Source: Paraburkholderia polaris (lineage in GTDB: Bacteria; Pseudomonadota; Gammaproteobacteria; Burkholderiales; Burkholderiaceae). Taken from it: a stretch of DNA of 64,000 nt. The stretch covers positions 1 to 64,000 of the forward strand of contig NZ_JABBGJ010000049.1 in assembly GCF_012927345.1 (NCBI RefSeq). The letters run 5' to 3'. Shown here piece by piece: positions 8,315-16,680 of this stretch. The stretch's first letter is position 1. Every line of letters begins with the position of its first letter. The translations under genes and the position numbers were made by a program. The notes under the pieces were generated by a model. That model saw only the letters and a list, made by a program, of their open reading frames with translations. It did not search any database and had not been told where the DNA came from.

Positions 8315-9346
8315 TTATCCCGCCTTCTTCGCCGATGCCGCCTTGCGGGTCGCACGAGACTGCTTGCGGGCGGGCACCGTGACAGACCCACCCTTGCGAC
8401 CTGAGTTGCGCGGGGCGACCGTCCCCGCCATCTGCTGCCGCAGCAACCCGAGCTCACGCGCATAGCCGGCGCTGGCGTCGCGCACAGCCACCAGACTGCC
8501 CTCAAGGACACCAGCCTGGTGCCGCGCATCGGCAAGTTGCGCCTGCACGGCCTGCAGCTCGCTGCGGTGGCGTGCCTCGCCCTGCTCCGTGCGGCGCGTC
8601 GCGGCGTCGAGTTCCTTCTGGAGTCGCGCGCTGGCAACCCGCTCACGCTCGATCTCGAGCAGCGCCCGCTTCCCGGTCGCCCGTAGTCGCTCTTCCGCCA
8701 GTCCGGCGCTGGCCCGCAGCTTCTCGAGCTCCTCCGAGAAATCCGCCCGCGCCTGCGCAAGTGCCCGGTCGCGCGCGGCGTTTTCGTCCTGCAGCCGGCT
8801 GATTTCCGCTTCGAGTGCACGACGCGTGGCCTCACCGGCGGCCTGCCCCTGCTCGAGTTCCTGGATCCGGACCTGGGCGGCGAGCAGCGCGCTGGTGCGC
8901 TGCTCGAGCGCAGTTTCGGTCCGGCCCAGTTCGCCTTCCATCGACGTGACGGCATTCTGCGCGACGACCTTCTCCGCCTCGGCTTCGACCCGCAACGCCT
9001 CCAGTGCCACCTGCGCCGATGCGGTCGAACGCGTCCACAGCGTCGCGACCAGTTCGCCGGCGGCGGCCTGCAGGTCGGCTGGCAGGTCCGGGTGGTCGAT
9101 CCGCACGCGGCTCTTCTCGCGCAACTCCGCCCAGAACTCGCCGAGCACGGCCGTGGGCGTGCCCATGCTGCCACGCCGGACCAGCTGGTACAGGCGGTTT
9201 GCGGTCGGCGTGATGCCGTAACGGAAGAACAGCAGCGCGCAGACCTCGCGGTACAGCTCGCGGGTTTTCGGATGCGCGGCTTTCAGCCGTTCGATGTCGG
9301 CGGTCACAGCGGCATCAGCGGCATCAGCGGAGGGAGCGATGTCCAT
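8315..9346 (-). CDS. kfrA: KfrA-like plasmid DNA-binding coiled-coil protein
   Basis: 343 aa. The N-terminal ~110 residues match the KfrA DNA-binding domain (PKTRELYREVCALLFFRYG, NRLYQLVRRGSMGTPTAVL). Residues about 120-300 form one long alpha-helical coiled coil rich in Glu, Arg and Ala, and the C-terminus is Lys/Arg-rich. In the known family KfrA binds inverted repeats at its own promoter and contributes to plasmid maintenance, and the coiled coil mediates multimerisation. It heads a leftward operon of five more genes and is divergent from a tyrosine recombinase; a perfect palindrome in the shared upstream region (9418-9449) is the obvious operator. Confidence 0.88.
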   Translation of the reverse strand: MDIAPSADAADAAVTADIERLKAAHPKTRELYREVCALLFFRYGITPTANRLYQLVRRGSMGTPTAVLGEFWAELREKSRVRIDHPDLPADLQAAAGELVATLWTRSTASAQVALEALRVEAEAEKVVAQNAVTSMEGELGRTETALEQRTSALLAAQVRIQELEQGQAAGEATRRALEAEISRLQDENAARDRALAQARADFSEELEKLRASAGLAEERLRATGKRALLEIERERVASARLQKELDAATRRTEQGEARHRSELQAVQAQLADARHQAGVLEGSLVAVRDASAGYARELGLLRQQMAGTVAPRNSGRKGGSVTVPARKQSRATRKAASAKKAG

Positions 9347-9411
9347 GGGTGAAGGTGGCCAGTTCTATCCTTAAATATTACTACGTAAACCGACTTGTAT
9401 CGAACGATAAA

Positions 9412-9449
9412 TCCACACTACACGACATTAGGCCTATAATGTCGTGTAG
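9412..9449 (+). promoter_or_regulatory. promoter overlapping a perfect 13-bp-arm palindrome
   Basis: CTACACGACATTA (9418-9430) and its exact reverse complement (9437-9449) flank a six-base centre. A consensus -10 box TATAAT sits at 9435-9440, with a weaker -35 (TCCACA, 9412-9417) 17 bases upstream. A protein bound to the palindrome would block the rightward promoter. The leftward kfrA promoter probably lies between this site and 9346 (a TAATAT-like -10 at 9376-9381). KfrA is the best candidate binder. Confidence 0.65.
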
Positions 9450-9503
9450 ATGGCCGGGAGCGCTGGCCGTCACCGCGTCACACCCGCCGGAGCCGCCCGA
9501 ACC

Positions 9504-10730
9504 GTGCCGAACACCCCGATTGCGTCCATCCAGCCCGTCGAGTGGCTCATCGTTCCGGAAACGCTGGATGGTCGCGACGGCACCAACCGGGGTAACCCCG
9601 GGCATTCGCAGCTGTCCGCCAACAACGATCTGGACGCGGTGCGCGCGTGGCTGTCCAACTACGCCGACACGAAGACGACCTTCGACAGTTACCGCAAGGA
9701 AGCCGAACGCCTGCTGCTGTGGGTCGTCGTGCAGTCCGGCAAGCCGCTGTCGTCGCTCACGCATGAGGATCTGCTGCTGTTCAGGGCGTTTCTCGTCGAT
9801 CCACAGCCGGCCAGCCGGTGGGTCTCGGCCACCGGCGGCAAGTACCCGCGCGGCGACGCACGCTGGCGGCCGTTCAACGGCCCGCTGTCAGCGGCCAGCC
9901 AGCGACAGGCGCTGATCATCCTGAACGGCATGTTCACCTGGCTGGTGGACGCCGGTTACCTGCGCGGCAATCCGATGGCGTTGCTGCGGCAGCGTGGCAA
10001 ACATGCGGCGCCGCGGGTCACGCGCTACCTGTCACTCTCGCTGTGGCATGAGGTCAAGGGCTTCGTCGGGCAGTTGCCGCAGGACACCGGGCTGCAGAAG
10101 GCGTACGCCGCCCGCTGCCGGTGGCTCACTACCCTCTTCTACCTGCAGGGCATGCGCCTCTCCGAGGTCGCCGCCGGAAAGATGGGCGACTTCTCGCGCC
10201 GGCTCGGCACCGACGGACGCGAGCAGTGGTGGCTCGACATCCTCGGCAAGGGTGAGAAGGAGCGGATCGTCCCCGCGTCGCCCGAACTGATCGCCGAGCT
10301 GGCCCGCTACCGCAAGGCGAACGGGCTGCCGTCGCTCCCGGGCCGCGCAGACGACACGCCGCTTCTCATCCCGTTCAGGGGAAAGAGTCGCTGCATGTCG
10401 CGCTCAGCCGTGCACGACGCGATCAAAAGCGTATTCGGCAACGCCGCCGCGTGGCTGCGCGCCCGCGGACCTGAGTTCACCGATCGCGCCGATGAACTGG
10501 ACCGTGCCTCGGCGCACTGGCTGCGACATACCTCGGGCTCGCACCAGGCCGACGGCGGTGTCGACCTGCGCACGGTGCGCGACAATCTCGGTCACGTGTC
10601 GCTGAACACCACGAGCCTTTACCTGCATGAGGAAGAGGACAAACGCCATCGCGAAACGGTGAAGCGCCACCGGATGAACTGGGAGACGCCGCCTGCTGCG
10701 GAGCCCGGTTCTGCGAAAAACGACTCATGA
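9504..10730 (+). CDS. tyrosine recombinase (XerC/D-like), 408 aa
   Basis: Site-specific recombinase of the phage-integrase family. It has an N-terminal SAM-like core-binding domain (FDSYRKEAERLLLWVV) and a catalytic domain with Arg in GMRLSEVAAGKMG (about 218), HWLRH (about 338-342), LGHVSLNTT and a Tyr nucleophile in SLYLH (about 373). The predicted transcript begins near 9447, which would make the ATG at 9450 leaderless, so the GTG at 9504 is preferred. It is a paralogue of the broken recombinase at 14806-16036. It may resolve plasmid multimers or move the neighbouring accessory genes. Confidence 0.85.
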   Translation: MPNTPIASIQPVEWLIVPETLDGRDGTNRGNPGHSQLSANNDLDAVRAWLSNYADTKTTFDSYRKEAERLLLWVVVQSGKPLSSLTHEDLLLFRAFLVDPQPASRWVSATGGKYPRGDARWRPFNGPLSAASQRQALIILNGMFTWLVDAGYLRGNPMALLRQRGKHAAPRVTRYLSLSLWHEVKGFVGQLPQDTGLQKAYAARCRWLTTLFYLQGMRLSEVAAGKMGDFSRRLGTDGREQWWLDILGKGEKERIVPASPELIAELARYRKANGLPSLPGRADDTPLLIPFRGKSRCMSRSAVHDAIKSVFGNAAAWLRARGPEFTDRADELDRASAHWLRHTSGSHQADGGVDLRTVRDNLGHVSLNTTSLYLHEEEDKRHRETVKRHRMNWETPPAAEPGSAKNDS

Positions 10731-10823
10731 ACCCAGCCCCGGACGGCCAACCCCTGGCGATCGGTTGATCCGCAGGCCGACTGCCGCATAACGCCCGACG
10801 ATCGCAACCTGTCCCGGCCAGAA

Positions 10824-11210
10824 TCAGGCATCCGCGGGAATGGGAGAGCGGGACGTTCCGGCCAGGAATGCCCCGAGCTTCTGCTCCGCGGCGAGTACTT
10901 CGTGCAGCGGCGCACTCGCGAGTTGCGCGTCGTAGAGGGCAAGAAGCACCTCGAAGTCGGCGATCGCCTCTTCCGGAAGCCGCCACTCGCCACACTCGTG
11001 AGCATCGGCCAGCGTCGCCTCGACGGCGTATTCGGTGATCCTGAACTGCTCGACCGGGATGGCGCCATACCCGGCTCGCTGCAGGAACCAGCCCAGATAC
11101 ACCGCGCGCATCAATTCATTGATGAGGTGTCCGTTTCCGTGACCGCAGCGGCACGCGACTAGCGCAAGGTGATTCGCGAGGGACTGTTTGTTTGCCGACG
11201 CGCGATCCAT
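10824..11210 (-). CDS. plasmid-type hypothetical protein, 128 aa
   Basis: Convergent with the recombinase. Contains LALVACRCGHGNGHLINELMRAVYLGWFLQRAGYG, a distinctive conserved-looking block, followed by an acidic helical half. The start at 11210 is chosen over a longer form from 11291, because the extra N-terminal residues would span a strong GC hairpin at 11243-11263. Function unknown. Confidence 0.65.
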   Translation of the reverse strand: MDRASANKQSLANHLALVACRCGHGNGHLINELMRAVYLGWFLQRAGYGAIPVEQFRITEYAVEATLADAHECGEWRLPEEAIADFEVLLALYDAQLASAPLHEVLAAEQKLGAFLAGTSRSPIPADA

Positions 11211-11242
11211 CGGCAACAGAAGCGCCCTGGTTAGCGGTTTGT

Positions 11243-11263
11243 GGCCCCGCGCACTGCGGGGCC
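11243..11263. other. perfect GC-rich hairpin upstream of the 128-aa gene
   Basis: GGCCCCGC and GCGGGGCC form an eight-base-pair stem with a five-base loop. There is no clear T-tract on either strand, so it is not a standard terminator. It lies in the leader of the leftward 128-aa gene and could attenuate it. Confidence 0.45.
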
Positions 11264-11490
11264 TGTTTCGTCTGGACGACACGGATTTCAAAGTTGCAGA
11301 GGGCGGGTTGATAACCTGGAAATTATAGCGACACCGGCTGCGGGGATTTTGCAGCTCGCGTTACCCTTGAAGCGCCACGCCGTACCCTCCATCAACCCCG
11401 ACCTGTCGTTTGTCAAAAGTCGGAATTGCAGCTGATGGCCCCCCCGATTTGCCCTTCTGAAGTTTGTATCGCTGCTGTCGTTAAAGTGGC

Positions 11491-11622
11491 ATGAACATCG
11501 AGTTGCCGCCTGGTCCCGTCGCGCTGCTCCTGGCGCTCAGTGCTGTCATTGCGACACTGGAGGTGATTCGCAAGGTGAAAGGTCTCAGCCCGATCACGGG
11601 GAAGTCCGGTGAATTATTTTAA
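11491..11622 (+). CDS. possible small membrane protein, 43 aa
   Basis: Short frame encoding one hydrophobic segment (PGPVALLLALSAVIATLEVI) followed by a basic tail (RKVKGLSPITGKSG). The ribosome site is weak. It could be a genuine small membrane protein or a chance frame. Confidence 0.4.
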   Translation: MNIELPPGPVALLLALSAVIATLEVIRKVKGLSPITGKSGELF

Positions 11623-11636
11623 GCACGCGAGACTCA

Positions 11637-11786
11637 TCAGCGTCCGGTGTCCCGTGACAGCCAGAAATGATCTTCGAGCGCTTCGCGCGTGATCGTGCAT
11701 TCGATATCGCGATTCCGATCACATAAACGGAATACGACCGCGCGACTGTCGAGCGAGACTTCGGGAGCGAGATCAACAACGTCCAT
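11637..11786 (-). pseudogene. DUF1488-like protein, truncated
   Basis: The reading PEVSLDSRAVVFRL, then CTITREALEDHF, matches the N-terminal half of DUF1488 proteins, which are usually around 85-90 residues. This frame stops after 49 residues. A neighbouring frame continues with DADESRVLKIIHR, so a frameshift near 11650 may have broken the gene. It lies between a truncated group II intron and a small frame, in a region of general decay. Confidence 0.5.
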
Positions 11787-12197
11787 AGGACCGTCGTAAG
11801 ATACGGCCGCCGCGCTTCGGCAATGAGCGCATGTTGTGGAATCTACCAGAACCCGGTGGACGGAAGACCGGTGCCCATTCTGAGCACTGGGCCGACGGAA
11901 CTGGTCGAACGCGGCAGTCTGCAAAACTGTTTTTAACCTTTGTCGCTCCGTCAAATTGAGGCTGACGGTTAGTTGCATTACGTCGGGTAATCCAGCGCAT
12001 TTGAATGGTGAGCTTTTGCAGGAGCACGCGGTTGTACGGGTTGCCGACGTAGATTGCAGGAAAACGTGTCTCAATTTCGCCAGGAAATGTGTCGCCCATT
12101 GAAAGGAGAGCATTCTATTTGGTGGGGTGGCGCGCCGGTGGCAGCAGCGGGGCGCTTTGAGCGGTGCTGCATAATCCCGTCCGGGTTGAGCGACGGA
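11787..12197. other. gene-free stretch between intron remnant and DUF1488 fragment
   Basis: Open frames here have unusual composition and no recognisable domain. The sequence joins directly to the broken end of the group II intron coding remnant and is probably decayed DNA brought together by the deletion. Confidence 0.4.
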
Positions 12198-12413
12198 GAA
12201 CCGCTCCTTCTTCCGCTGCCTTGCAGCTTGCCGTACACGTTCCAGTCCCTGTGGCACGCTTGCCCGGTTCTGCGCCCGGCACGTGTTGGACTGATCCGTG
12301 TTCCCCTTGGTCCCCGCCCTTCGCTCCACCTGCTCCGCAGCCGGTTCCCCGGCGTTGTTCGCAGGCTTCATCGCTAATATGGCGGAGTCTGACTTCTCCC
12401 GTCCGTTCATCAT
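12198..12413 (-). pseudogene. ltrA: group II intron reverse transcriptase/maturase, N-terminal 72 residues only
   Basis: The first 72 residues (MMNGREKSDSAILAMKP, AAEQVERRAGTKGN, then LERVRQAARQRKKERF) match the characteristic N-terminus of bacterial LtrA-type proteins. In intact relatives the RT domain follows at once; here the frame runs into unrelated sequence after RKKERF. All RT, maturase and endonuclease parts are therefore missing. Confidence 0.75.
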
Positions 12414-12770
12414 CGGCTACGGCTCCTCGCCTTCCCGATGCGGACCTGCCCATGCTGCAACAGACCAGACCGGAGACCTCCCGGTTCCCGAACAAGGAGC
12501 GTGCGTGCGTGCCAGGGTCTTCGACCACGCCGAGCCGACGGAGTGCTCGCAATTATCGCGCTCCGTCGTGTTGCCTTCCGCAGTGTCAACGGCGTCGGCG
12601 CTCGGGACAATTAAACTATCGCGGCTCAATGGCTGGCCCGCACGTACCCCTGTCAACGCTTCGCCGCATGTCTCGCGACATACTGCGCATGACTCGGGGA
12701 CAACGTGGTTTGCTAGACCTTCGTTGTAAGAGACTTGCACTCTTTACTCCTTGCCGGTCTCCCGGCGCAC
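12198..12770 (-). mobile_element. truncated group II intron (5' part)
   Basis: The minus strand at 12770 begins GTGCGCC, the typical 5' end of a bacterial group II intron. It continues through intron RNA domains whose conceptual translation (HREGEEP ending, VREPG block) is the familiar one for this intron class, and reaches the LtrA start codon at 12413. The element ends abruptly within LtrA. No domain V/VI or 3' splice site was recognised, so it is immobile. Confidence 0.72.
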
Positions 12771-13400
12771 TGACAACTTTACTAGCGAAGTTGTGACAAC
12801 TTTGCTTCGGTCTACGCCATCGCCGCCCTCAGTCTTCCAACACAATTACCCAGTTGTCGTACAAAAACGGAAGACACGACGCGGACAGTGGCCAGGCGAG
12901 GGCCGCGCCGGTTCAGCGCCCGGAGAACATGCTGGGGCAGAGCATCCCCAGCGGACCCCCGCTCGATGCCAAAGCGAGCAACGCGTCCGGTCCGCCTCGT
13001 AACGATTGATACGTTTTACGTTTCAATCAATACAAGCTCGGTGGCGAGCTCGGTGACCGGCCTGCTGTAGACGGAAAACGCGCCCACAAAACGCGTCTCA
13101 CCCGCAGAGCCCGCGCGTTTTCGTGAAACATTTCCTTTTAAATTACTTGAAGTCCATACCACACAAGGATTTCGGGGCGGGCCCCGTTCGACGCCGGATG
13201 TTTCACGATCGCCTTGCCTACTGCGGCAGTGCAGGCCGTTGCCAAAGCTCGAATCCAGGACTCGCAGCATGACAGCGGATCCGCCATCACCGAAGCTTCC
13301 AACATTCAGTTCAGTTCTCCGAAGTTTCCAACTTTCACTTCCTAGAGGTCGGAAGTGAATCTGGAAGCGGCCGGGCGGCGGAGGTCGAGAACTCAAGGGG
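12771..13400. other. gene-poor stretch next to the intron remnant
   Basis: Starts with the presumed 5' exon side of the intron, where TGACAACTTT is repeated directly at 12771-12780 and 12794-12803. Long minus-strand frames at 13016-13396 are low-complexity and unconvincing. No gene is called. Confidence 0.4.
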
Positions 13401-14057
13401 TTGCGTTTCCGGCGGGGCTATCACTTTTGCTTCACTCGACGACTGTTGGCCCAGCCGGCCAGTCAGCTGCTTGACGCGTTTGGTGCCGGCAGGGCATCGC
13501 CCGGCTCAGGCAGCGCGGCCGCCATGATGGGGCTGCTTGCCGCACAACTGATCCACACGGTCTGCCTGAAGAGTCTCGAAAAGGAAAGCTGCCGCCCTGC
13601 AGAAGCGACACTACGCCACATCCGCGACCGCATGACGGAGATCGACCCACTGCTGCGCGCGCTGTTCGAGAAGGATGCGCGCGAATTCGAAGAGGTCGTC
13701 CGGCTCATCGGCGAGCGGCAAAGCGCAGCCACGCCGGAAGCGAAAGGCGCCCTGTCCCGGCAGATCAACGCCATGCTCGAGGGTGCAACGGACAACGTGT
13801 TCGAGATCATCGACCTGTGCCTGCCGCTGATCGACCACGGCGTGACCGTCTTCCAGCACGGCTGGGGTACGGTGCGCGGCGACTCCGGCGCGGCCATCAG
13901 CGCGTCGATCGCCGCGGTCACGTCGGGACTCTTCATTGCGAACCTGAACATCAAGTGGCTGAAAGGGAGAAGGTACGCGCGAGACAACATTGACAGGGGG
14001 ACTGCATTGCTGGCGACCCTGCCAGCAGAAGCAGCTCGCCGCGAACGCCTGCATTAA
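13401..14057 (+). CDS. cyclodeaminase/cyclohydrolase-family protein, about 218 aa
   Basis: The segment SPGSGSAAAMMGLLAAQL is the glycine/alanine signature of the FTCD_C (formiminotransferase-cyclodeaminase, methenyl-THF cyclohydrolase) fold. It is followed by the expected long helices (CLPLIDHGVTVFQHGWGTVRGDSGAAISA). The family acts on folate one-carbon intermediates. The start is uncertain: only TTG codons (13401, 13446) are available and the N-terminus may be trimmed relative to relatives. It is isolated from other metabolic genes and sits among recombinases, so it is probably cargo or a relic. Confidence 0.7.
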   Translation: MRFRRGYHFCFTRRLLAQPASQLLDAFGAGRASPGSGSAAAMMGLLAAQLIHTVCLKSLEKESCRPAEATLRHIRDRMTEIDPLLRALFEKDAREFEEVVRLIGERQSAATPEAKGALSRQINAMLEGATDNVFEIIDLCLPLIDHGVTVFQHGWGTVRGDSGAAISASIAAVTSGLFIANLNIKWLKGRRYARDNIDRGTALLATLPAEAARRERLH

Positions 14058-14061
14058 GTCC

Positions 14062-14175
14062 TTGAACGCCGAAGCGCTCGCCTCGATCGAGCTCGAGGCC
14101 ACCGACGAACGGCAACTGCCGCTCGCACTGGACGCGGTCGCCGCGCCGGCCAGCGTCGAGGTTGGAAAATCGTGA
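14062..14175 (+). CDS. possible small protein, 37 aa
   Basis: Frame from a TTG (NAEALASIELEATDERQLPLAL) ending at a TGA that overlaps the GTG start of the next gene by four bases (GTGA). It lies just after the cyclodeaminase-like stop. The coupling geometry supports translation, but no ribosome site is visible and it may be a frame-shifted gene tail. Confidence 0.3.
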   Translation: MNAEALASIELEATDERQLPLALDAVAAPASVEVGKS

Positions 14176-14657
14176 ACACCCCCAACCTCCGCACGATGCC
14201 GGCTGGCGAGCCGTTTGACCGGCTCGCCACGGCGCTACTCGCCCTGCTCGACAGCGCCCGTCCCGCCGACCCGCAGGGCGACCGGCTGGCCGGCTGGAAG
14301 CCGGTGCGCGGCGAATGCCACGACAACGTCGACCGCTGGGTGGCGCTCTACCCGGAGGCGCGCGCCGTGCGCGGCTGGCGGCACGAGGACTTCAACGGCG
14401 TCACACACAAATTTGTCGCACATTCGGCGATCCGCACCGCCGGCGGGTTGGTCGACGTCACGCTACCGTGTACTGAACCGGCGCGGCCGTTCATCGAGCA
14501 CCCGCGCGAGGTGTGCGGGTTTTTTGCTGTGCTGTGCCGGGTGGGCCTGGATTACCCCGCCCACGAATTCAGGGTCGAACTTGCCGCGCTGGCTGACGAG
14601 ATCGAGGCGAACCGGGATTTCACACTGGACGAGCCCGTCGACGGACACTGCCTGTGA
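14172..14657 (+). CDS. hypothetical protein, 161 aa
   Basis: Begins with GTG. The core RGECHDNVDRWVALYPEARAV, then FNGVTHKFVAHSAIR and GLVDVTLPCTE, looks like a compact alpha/beta domain with conserved His, Cys and Asp. Comparable plasmid proteins exist, but I could not name the family. It may share a transcript with the cyclodeaminase-like gene upstream. Confidence 0.65.
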   Translation: MNTPNLRTMPAGEPFDRLATALLALLDSARPADPQGDRLAGWKPVRGECHDNVDRWVALYPEARAVRGWRHEDFNGVTHKFVAHSAIRTAGGLVDVTLPCTEPARPFIEHPREVCGFFAVLCRVGLDYPAHEFRVELAALADEIEANRDFTLDEPVDGHCL

Positions 14658-14805
14658 CCGGCCCCGCCCTGCCCTTGCCCCCAACCGTGACGGCCACTCC
14701 GCCGCGTTGCATGACCCTGTGGTCCCGCGGGCCAGCGCTGACGGACGGTGCGCGGACCGTTAGTTGCGTCCGGCGCGTGGCCCCAGCCGGCTCTGGAGCC
14801 TCCCG

Positions 14806-16036
14806 ATGACCGCAGTGGACCGTTCTGAACCGGACACTGTCGCCGCGGCCCGCGGGCAGCCAGCAGTTGTCGCCCACCGCCCGAACCGGTACCAGAGTCC
14901 GATCCTGCCGCCGCACCTGTCGGACGAGGAGGTCGTCGGCCGCTGGCTCGCGGCCAAAGCCACTGGTCGCGGGCGGCTGGCCACGACCACGCTCGCGCAG
15001 TACCGCACCGAGGCCGAGCGCCTCTTCTGGTATGCGCGGCAGACCGGTACGCCCATCTCGAGCTGGGGGCTGGACGAGTTTTCCGCCTACATCGGCTTCC
15101 TGCAGGCGCCGGCGCCATGGGCGGTGCGCAAGCCTGGCGTACGGCGCGGCTCGCCGGACTGGCGGCCGTTCCTCGGGCCGCTCACCGACCGCTCGGCCGG
15201 CCAGACCCAGAAAATCGTCACCTCGCTATTCGACTGGCTGCGCGACGTCGGCTACCTGCAACTGAATCCGGCCACCGGGCTGCCGACGGTCGGTCGACTC
15301 GAGCCGGAAAAGCAGGTTCGCTTCCTGTCAGCGAGCGACACGGCGCTGCTGCGCGAGGCCATTGTCGCCCGCCCGGGCGCGGAGTCCGGCCGCCAGGCAC
15401 GCCTGACGAAGGCGCGCGACCTGTTCGCGGTGGACCTGTTTGAACGGACCGGCCTGCGCACCAGCGAGGTGGTGCATTGCCGGATGGGCCACGTGCGTAT
15501 CGAACCGGTGCCACAGGCGCTGCGCCGGGAGTTTCCGGACGCCCCCCCCCTTCCAGTGGCTGCTGCGCGTTGAGCGCGGCAAGGGCGGCAAGGCCCGCTG
15601 GGTGCCGTGCGACGAAATTGCGCTGTCGTTGGAGGCCTACCGGATCGCGTTTGGACTTCCACCAGTGCCGTTGCCGGATGAAGACCTGCCACTACTGCTG
15701 TCGGTGCGGCGCTCCCGTTGGGGTGAACTCAGGGGCATCCGCAGCCGCACGGCGGTCTGGAAACTGGTCACCGTGCTGTGCAGCGAGGCACTCGCCTACG
15801 CCCGCGCCCACGGCCGCCGCGTCGATGCCGACCGGTGCGCACGCGCGTCCACGCACTGGCTGCGTCACACCTACGCCAAAGGGCTTGCGCAGGCGGTCCG
15901 CGACGGCCTGGACGCCTCGGACGCGCTCGAAAACATGGGCCACAGCGATTTGCGGACCTTCCGTCAGTACGTCGACGAGGAGCCTCTGAAACGCGCGCTG
16001 GCGACACAGCTGGCCCGCACACGCACGAAACGATAG
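14806..16036 (+). pseudogene. tyrosine recombinase interrupted by a frameshift
   Basis: Starts at an ATG after GGAG. The first frame carries the core-binding domain (LAQYRTEAERLFWYARQTGTP) and the first catalytic Arg (RTGLRTSEV), then ends at a stop after a run of nine Cs (15542-15550). The other frame resumes with FQWLLRVERGKGGKARWV and carries HWLRHTYAKG and MGHSDLRTFRQYV with the Tyr. Eight Cs would restore one continuous protein of about 409 residues. This may be a real inactivating slip, a phase-variable tract or a sequencing error. It is a paralogue of the recombinase at 9504-10730. Confidence 0.8.
15542..15550 (+). repeat. C9 homopolymer at the recombinase frameshift
   Basis: Nine consecutive C residues at the exact point where the recombinase reading frame breaks. 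Removing one C rejoins the two halves in frame. Homopolymers of this length are prone to slippage both in cells and in sequencing. Confidence 0.85.
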
Positions 16037-16078
16037 CGGTTGGCTTTCGACGTCCTTCGGACTCCCCGCCCGCACGAG

Positions 16079-16272
16079 CCTTCAGGGATGGCAGCCCGCA
16101 GTGGCTGCGGCACACGTTTGTGTTGCATGCAGTCGCCAATGGCATGAGCCTCGAAAGCGCGCGGAATTTCCCGGGCCCCGACTTGCTCGATACCACGTCC
16201 ATCTATGCCTCGTCGGAACTCGGCGGCCAGTATCGAGAAGCGGAGGCATTTTTACGCCAGGCAGGCGTTTGA
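16079..16272 (+). pseudogene. tyrosine recombinase C-terminal fragment
   Basis: Directly after the second recombinase, a frame reads SPQWLRHTFVLHAVANGM, TTSIYASSELGGQYREAE and FLRQAG. This is the HxxR box and the Tyr-nucleophile end of a third recombinase, without the N-terminal and first-Arg parts. The usual GH between the two boxes is altered to GP. It may mark a former tandem recombinase gene cut by deletion. Confidence 0.65.
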
Positions 16273-16335
16273 AACTACGCCCTCTTGGTTTGCTGATTTC
16301 CGACGCCCCCTCCTCTCGGCGCATGAGCAAAACGC

Positions 16336-16680
16336 TTACAGCGCGCGGCCTGTGCAGAACAACTCGGGCTTAAGCATGCCGTCGTCAAAAAGTCCCGCTC
16401 GTCCAAGTTGGAGCGCCAGCGGGCCGTCGCGCTGCGCTACGAACAGCACGTCAGCTGGAGGATTGTACGGCTCGCTGATGATCACGCCGCCTGACCCAGC
16501 GGAAGTGATCTGAATGGGTCTTTTCGCTTCTGCAAGAATTTGTTGTTCTCGCTGGTATAGCGTTTCGATGTCGTTCACGAATGTCCTCGTAGCAGTTAAT
16601 GAAGAGCGCAGCATAAGGCCCTCTCTCCTCCCCGCCGCGAGCAATTTTTCAAAGCGCGTCTCGTCGCTCCATTGCGTCAA
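16336..16680 (-). CDS. hypothetical protein, 114 aa
   Basis: Leftward and overlapping the end of the 67-aa gene by 32 bases. The helical N-terminus (TRTFVNDIETLYQREQQILAE) is followed by a beta-rich part (GGVIISEPYNPPADVLFVAQR). No family was recognised. Confidence 0.6.
   Translation of the reverse strand: MTQWSDETRFEKLLAAGRREGLMLRSSLTATRTFVNDIETLYQREQQILAEAKRPIQITSAGSGGVIISEPYNPPADVLFVAQRDGPLALQLGRAGLFDDGMLKPELFCTGRAL

Noticed and set aside
8107..9174. 355-aa Arg-rich minus-strand protein overlapping kfrA
   Set aside because: It is a shadow frame of kfrA with extreme Arg/Ser content; only its last 67 residues correspond to a real small gene.
13016..13396. 126-aa minus-strand frame
   Set aside because: Low-complexity composition, no ribosome site and no known domain in a decayed region.
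9504..16272. Recombinase-in-trio element
   Set aside because: The recombinases are not adjacent or overlapping; more than 4 kb of other genes lies between the first and second, and the third is only a fragment.
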